Positions 7,419-9,393 of a stretch of DNA of 9,393 nt are shown piece by piece; the first letter of the stretch is position 1; the number at the start of each line of letters is the position of its first letter. The notes beneath the pieces are model-generated. The model was not told the origin of the DNA and made no database searches. It saw nothing but the letters and a program-made list of their open reading frames with translations. This DNA is from Nocardioidaceae bacterium (lineage in GTDB: Bacteria; Actinomycetota; Actinomycetes; Propionibacteriales; Nocardioidaceae): the NCBI GenBank assembly GCA_013696015.1, contig JACCZI010000230.1:1-9393 (forward strand), given 5' to 3'. Position numbers and translations under genes: made by a program.

Positions 7419-7424
7419 AGGTTA
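7419..7424 (-). promoter_or_regulatory. Candidate -10 box of the sirtuin-pgm operon
   Basis: TAACCT (TAnnnT) on the minus strand ends 8 nt before the GTG of the sirtuin gene. Transcription would then begin at or next to the start codon, giving a leaderless or near-leaderless mRNA, which is common in Actinobacteria. No strong -35 is evident and no Shine-Dalgarno is visible, which is consistent with leaderless initiation but does not prove it. Confidence 0.4.
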
Positions 7425-7501
7425 CGTCCGTGCTGGGGTCAGGCGAGGGCAAGGTCTTCTCGGCAGTCGCCTCCCTCCACAGCTTCCTTGCCCGGCGATG
7501 A

Positions 7502-7828
7502 TGCTTCGACGGCCAACTCCGCCAGTTCCTCATCACCGCCGACCGGCGCTGCCGCACCCCCTGGTGCGACGCCCCCATCCGCCACCTCGACCACCCGCTA
7601 CCCGCCGCCCGGGGGTGCGACAACACCAAACAAGCCTCCGGCTGGCGCACCATCCCGCAACCGCAACGAGTCGTGCAGACCATCACACCCGCCGGACCCC
7701 ACTACACCAGCCGACCACCACCCGCCGTCGGCCAAGCACCACCTAGGGAACGAGCCTCACCCACCCACCGCCACACGCAACCGCAGGTGATGGAACAAAA
7801 TCTCCCCGACCTGCTCCTCACCGGCTAA
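7502..7828 (+). pseudogene. Degraded C-terminus of a DUF222-type HNH endonuclease
   Basis: In the plus frame from 7505 to the TAA at 7826-7828, a 107-codon fragment reads FDGQLRQFLITADRRC, then RTPWCDAPIRHLDHPLPAAR, then GCDNTKQASGW. This is recognisably the C-terminal HNH module of the DUF222/HNH proteins found in many copies in Actinobacteria. The whole DUF222 N-terminal domain is missing, and a TGA stop (7499-7501) lies immediately upstream in frame. Between AAR and CDNTKQASGW roughly a dozen residues are missing compared with the usual family pattern, which has a GGPTSxxNGQGLCEAC-like segment carrying the HNH Asn and a Cys. The remainder has no start of its own and cannot be a working nuclease. 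It fills most of the 494-bp gap without an intact gene (7411-7903). I see nothing else coding there. Confidence 0.75.
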
Positions 7829-7851
7829 CGGCGGCGACGGAGCGACCAGCC

Positions 7852-7868
7852 GTTCGCCCTCGGCGAAC
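7852..7868. terminator. Perfect 7-bp hairpin, possible bidirectional terminator
   Basis: GTTCGCC (7852-7858) and GGCGAAC (7862-7868) form a perfect 7-bp stem around a 3-nt loop. It lies 35 nt beyond the stop of the 49-residue minus-strand gene and 23 nt beyond the end of the plus-strand HNH remnant. There is no T tract on either side, so if it terminates transcription it would be of the U-tract-less type. Confidence 0.4.
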
Positions 7869-7903
7869 ACTGACGTGGCTAGCGGCAACCTATGGGAGAG
7901 ACG

Positions 7904-8053
7904 TCACTCGTCCCCTGCTAGCCGGGCGTGCAACCGGGTTCGGATCTCCTCCGGTGTGTAGGCGCGGCGCTGCCGCTCCGCCCGAGCGATCACCACCCCG
8001 GTGGCGGCGACGCCTACCAAGCCCGCGAGGCCGAGCAGCTTCCACCAGCGCAT
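7904..8053 (-). CDS. Small single-span membrane protein (49 aa)
   Basis: The minus-strand ORF MRWWKLLGLAGLVGVAATG, then VVIARAERQRRAYTPEEIRT, then RLHARLAGDE encodes 49 residues and ends in TGA. Residues 5-22 are a hydrophobic Gly/Ala/Val-rich helix, probably a membrane anchor. They are followed by a basic stretch (R24-R30) and the short soluble tail YTPEEIRTRLHARLA. From memory, similar tiny proteins with a W-K-L-x-G-L-A-G start and a YTPDE-I-R-x-R-L-H tail are widespread in Actinobacteria and usually annotated hypothetical; I know no function. The ATG at 8053 directly abuts AAGGAG, too close to act as a normal Shine-Dalgarno. Instead a TAGCCT -10 box ends 6 nt upstream, which predicts a leaderless mRNA. 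It is divergent from the permuted papain-fold gene with only 17 bp between starts. The basic positive-inside charges predict the C-terminal tail faces the cytoplasm. Confidence 0.75.
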   Translation of the reverse strand: MRWWKLLGLAGLVGVAATGVVIARAERQRRAYTPEEIRTRLHARLAGDE

Positions 8054-8070
8054 CTCCTTAGGCTACGACC
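8054..8070. promoter_or_regulatory. Symmetric bidirectional promoter with one shared -10 (TAGGCTA)
   Basis: The 17-bp gap between two divergent starts contains TAGGCTA at 8059-8065. Read rightward it is TAGGCT followed by 6 nt and then GTG (8071). Read leftward it is TAGCCT followed by 6 nt and then ATG (8053). TAnnnT is the usual sigma-70/SigA -10 pattern and transcription normally starts 6-8 nt after it. Both mRNAs are therefore predicted to begin on the first base of the start codon, with start sites 18 bp apart. Bidirectional bacterial promoters sharing a near-palindromic -10 with start sites about 18 bp apart are described in the literature. Confidence 0.6.
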
Positions 8071-8712
8071 GTGCCGGGTGCAGGTATCAGCCTCGACGAG
8101 GCAGTCGACCTGACCCGTTCGGGAGACGTGTGGCTCTTCCGCGGCCGTCGGATGGCCGACCGAGCCATCCGGCTCACGACCAACAGCCCGGTCAACCACG
8201 TCGGCATGTCAGTCGTCATCGACGACCTGCCCCCATTGATGTGGCACGCCGAGCTCGGCAGGTCCCTGCCCGATGTCTGGTCGGGCACACACCACCGTGG
8301 CGTCCAGCTGCACGACCTGCGGCGGGCCGTACTCGTCTGGGCCACGAAATACGGCCAACACGCATACCTTCGCCAGCTCGAACCCCCGGTCACCCGCGAC
8401 GTCGAAGATGCCCTCCTGCGCACCATCGCGCGCCTGGACGGTGCACCATTCCCTTCGACGACTCGACTCGCTTCTCGCTGGCTCCGAGGGCGCCTGCCGA
8501 CCACGAAGCCGCGACCGCGAGCCAGCGATCTGGAGGCCGCGTACTGCGCCGAGGTCGTGGCCATCACCTACGGGGCCATGGGCATGTTGCCCGGTGGCCG
8601 TCAGCCCAACTGGTACGACCCGGGGCGATTCTGGAGCGGTGACGACCTCGCGCTGACGGCGCCGGCCCGACTCGGCGGTGAGATCGCCGTGCGGGTTGGC
8701 TCCGTCACCTAG
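8071..8712 (+). CDS. Permuted NlpC/P60 papain-fold protein (YiiX/YebB-like)
   Basis: This 213-residue protein has the circularly permuted NlpC/P60 arrangement, in which the catalytic His precedes the Cys. H43 is in the motif SPVNHVGMSVVI and C159 is in AAYCAEVVAITY. SGDVWLFRG (17-25) is the GD-strand seen at the start of YiiX-type domains, and MWHAELGRS (57-65) follows the His. The C-terminal PNWYDPGRFWSGDDL (179-193) is well conserved in the actinobacterial subgroup as I remember it. There is no signal peptide or membrane segment, so it is probably cytoplasmic, unlike ordinary NlpC/P60 wall hydrolases. Permuted members include lipid-, peptide- and thioester-acting enzymes, so the substrate is unknown. 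The GTG at 8071 is predicted leaderless. The TAG stop shares CTAG with the convergent TfoX-like gene. Confidence 0.8.
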   Translation: MPGAGISLDEAVDLTRSGDVWLFRGRRMADRAIRLTTNSPVNHVGMSVVIDDLPPLMWHAELGRSLPDVWSGTHHRGVQLHDLRRAVLVWATKYGQHAYLRQLEPPVTRDVEDALLRTIARLDGAPFPSTTRLASRWLRGRLPTTKPRPRASDLEAAYCAEVVAITYGAMGMLPGGRQPNWYDPGRFWSGDDLALTAPARLGGEIAVRVGSVT

Positions 8713-9053
8713 CTCCGGCTGCTGCTCACGTAGGCCAGCGCTTCACCCATCAGAAGCGTGCATGTGGACAAGTCGGCGGGTGTCAGCGACACCCACTGCT
8801 TCATGAGGCGGCCGGAACCAGGATCAAATCGCCGCCCCGCGCCGATCTCGATGAGTTCGTCAGCCCGCTGCTGGGGCAGCTTCACCACCAGCTCGTCCTT
8901 GACGATCATGGCGAAGATCCGGCCGTCCGTCTTGGACGCGTTCGAGCTGAAGCCGCGCGACCCGTCCCTGACCTCGTCAACGATGTCGGGATTGCGGCGT
9001 TGCAGTTCAAGCGCAGCCTCGTCATACAGTTCTTGCACCGACGACGCCTCCAT
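8709..9053 (-). CDS. TfoX N-terminal domain-like protein
   Basis: This 114-residue protein looks like a stand-alone TfoX/Sxy N-terminal domain. The pattern KTDGRIFAMIVKDELVVKLP (41-60) is followed by ADELIEIGAGRRFDPGSGR (64-82), LMKQWVSL (83-90) and a final helix LMGEALAYV (101-109). In TfoX/Sxy this domain belongs to a competence regulator. The many stand-alone actinobacterial versions have no established role and are not transcription factors as far as is known. The N-terminal helix is rich in Glu/Leu (QELYDEAALELQRR). The ATG at 9053 overlaps the TGA of the upstream fragment as TGATG, with GAGGTG a few bases before it, so translation is likely coupled. A longer in-frame ORF reaching 9341 is shadow sequence over that fragment. 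Confidence 0.8.
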   Translation of the reverse strand: MEASSVQELYDEAALELQRRNPDIVDEVRDGSRGFSSNASKTDGRIFAMIVKDELVVKLPQQRADELIEIGAGRRFDPGSGRLMKQWVSLTPADLSTCTLLMGEALAYVSSSRS

Positions 9054-9393
9054 CACACCTCGTACACCTTCAGCACCTCGTCGCCGTAGTGGTTGATCAC
9101 CTTGACCGCGATCCTCCCCGACGACGGTGGTGGGAACGGCCGCGAGGTGGTGTCGTACAGCGTCGCCCACGCTGCCTCGTCGATGTCGGCCTTGAGTGCC
9201 CGCTTGAGCCGCGCGTAGGGTCGGTTCCACCACCGGCGGAGTAGCAGTGCCGGACGAAGAAGGACTCCTCGTTGTAGTCGGTGTCCCAGGCGACTGCGTC
9301 GTCCGATGATGACCACGACCTCTAGGCGTCCTCGTAGGCATCGATGAGTTCGCCCGCTCTCAGCAGCGCCACCGCCTTGTGCACCACAGCCGA
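9053..9393 (-). pseudogene. Frameshifted C-terminus of a probable DNA methylase / restriction-type protein
   Basis: Four minus-strand pieces read as one protein only if small indels are allowed. From the window edge: VVHKAVALLRAGELIDAYEDA, ending at a TAG (9324-9322); EVVVIIG in the next frame; DDAVAWDTDYNEESFFVRHC and YSAGGGTDP back in the first frame; then YARLKRALKADIDEAAWATLY through RIAVKVINHYGDEVLKVYEV to TGA. Each break falls at a short G/C run (near 9325, 9303 and 9218-9220). The C-terminus resembles, from memory, the end of large site-specific DNA-methyltransferase/DNA methylase proteins of Actinobacteria, but the catalytic region is outside the window, so the family call is weak. 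It precedes and overlaps the TfoX-like gene (TGATG). It is either a decayed gene or, less likely given that all other genes here are intact, sequence error near the window edge. Confidence 0.5.

Noticed and set aside
7411..7686. 92-residue N-terminal extension of the sirtuin
   Set aside because: It is antisense to the HNH remnant, rich in Trp/Arg, and would place the NAD-binding motif far too deep for the family.
5929..7746. 605-codon plus-strand open frame antisense to pgm and the sirtuin gene
   Set aside because: It is the complement of two genes with full catalytic motifs. Its composition (Arg/Val/Gly/His-rich, no recognisable domain) is what GC-rich antisense frames give.
7829..7903. tRNA or other RNA gene in the gap near the hairpin
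   Set aside because: No acceptor/T-arm pattern or CCA-compatible cloverleaf could be traced; only the 7-bp hairpin is evident.
9054..9341. In-frame extension of the TfoX-like protein to 210 residues
   Set aside because: The extra part is Thr/Pro/Arg-rich out-of-frame sequence over the methylase-like fragment. The TGATG junction and domain start support the ATG at 9053.

Overview
The window is chromosomal DNA from a high-GC Gram-positive bacterium, almost certainly Actinomycetota. It has GC-saturated third positions, long antisense shadow ORFs, GTG starts, and very short or absent 5' leaders. The block ppa / dacB / DUF2342 metalloprotease / tilS matches the arrangement I recall for mycobacteria (Rv3628 to Rv3625c in M. 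tuberculosis). A decayed DUF222-type HNH gene also fits Actinomycetota. I cannot name the genus from sequence alone.

Layout. 1-2872 (minus): tilS (N-terminal part only, running off the left edge), a DUF2342/'F420-associated' zinc metalloprotease and the penicillin-binding D-Ala-D-Ala carboxypeptidase dacB form a tight leftward cluster transcribed dacB > metalloprotease > tilS. 2937-3452 (plus): inorganic pyrophosphatase ppa, divergent from dacB. 3449-4828 (minus): a secreted coiled-coil NlpC/P60 peptidoglycan hydrolase, convergent with ppa. 4921-7410 (minus): class II-like sirtuin followed by phosphoglucomutase pgm, an operon in which the sirtuin stop codon lies inside the pgm Shine-Dalgarno sequence. 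7411-7903: no intact gene. It holds a degraded HNH endonuclease C-terminus and a short perfect hairpin. 7904-8712: a 49-residue single-span membrane protein and a permuted NlpC/P60 (YiiX-like) papain-fold protein, divergent from one shared promoter. 8709-9393 (minus): a TfoX-N-like small protein preceded by the frameshifted C-terminus of a probable DNA methylase or restriction-type protein.

Functional themes. The left part is housekeeping: cell-wall remodelling (DacB, NlpC/P60), tRNA decoding (TilS), pyrophosphate removal (Ppa) and glucose-phosphate interconversion (Pgm, with a coupled NAD-dependent deacylase). The right part is more accessory and shows gene decay.

The most striking non-coding signal is at 8053-8071. 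A TAGGCTA element reads as a TAnnnT -10 box on both strands and lies exactly 6 nt from an ATG on one strand and a GTG on the other. The two starts are 18 bp apart, which predicts a symmetric bidirectional promoter producing two leaderless mRNAs. Two convergent gene pairs (ppa/nlpC and the YiiX-like gene/TfoX-like gene) each end on a shared CTAG that gives a TAG stop to both strands.
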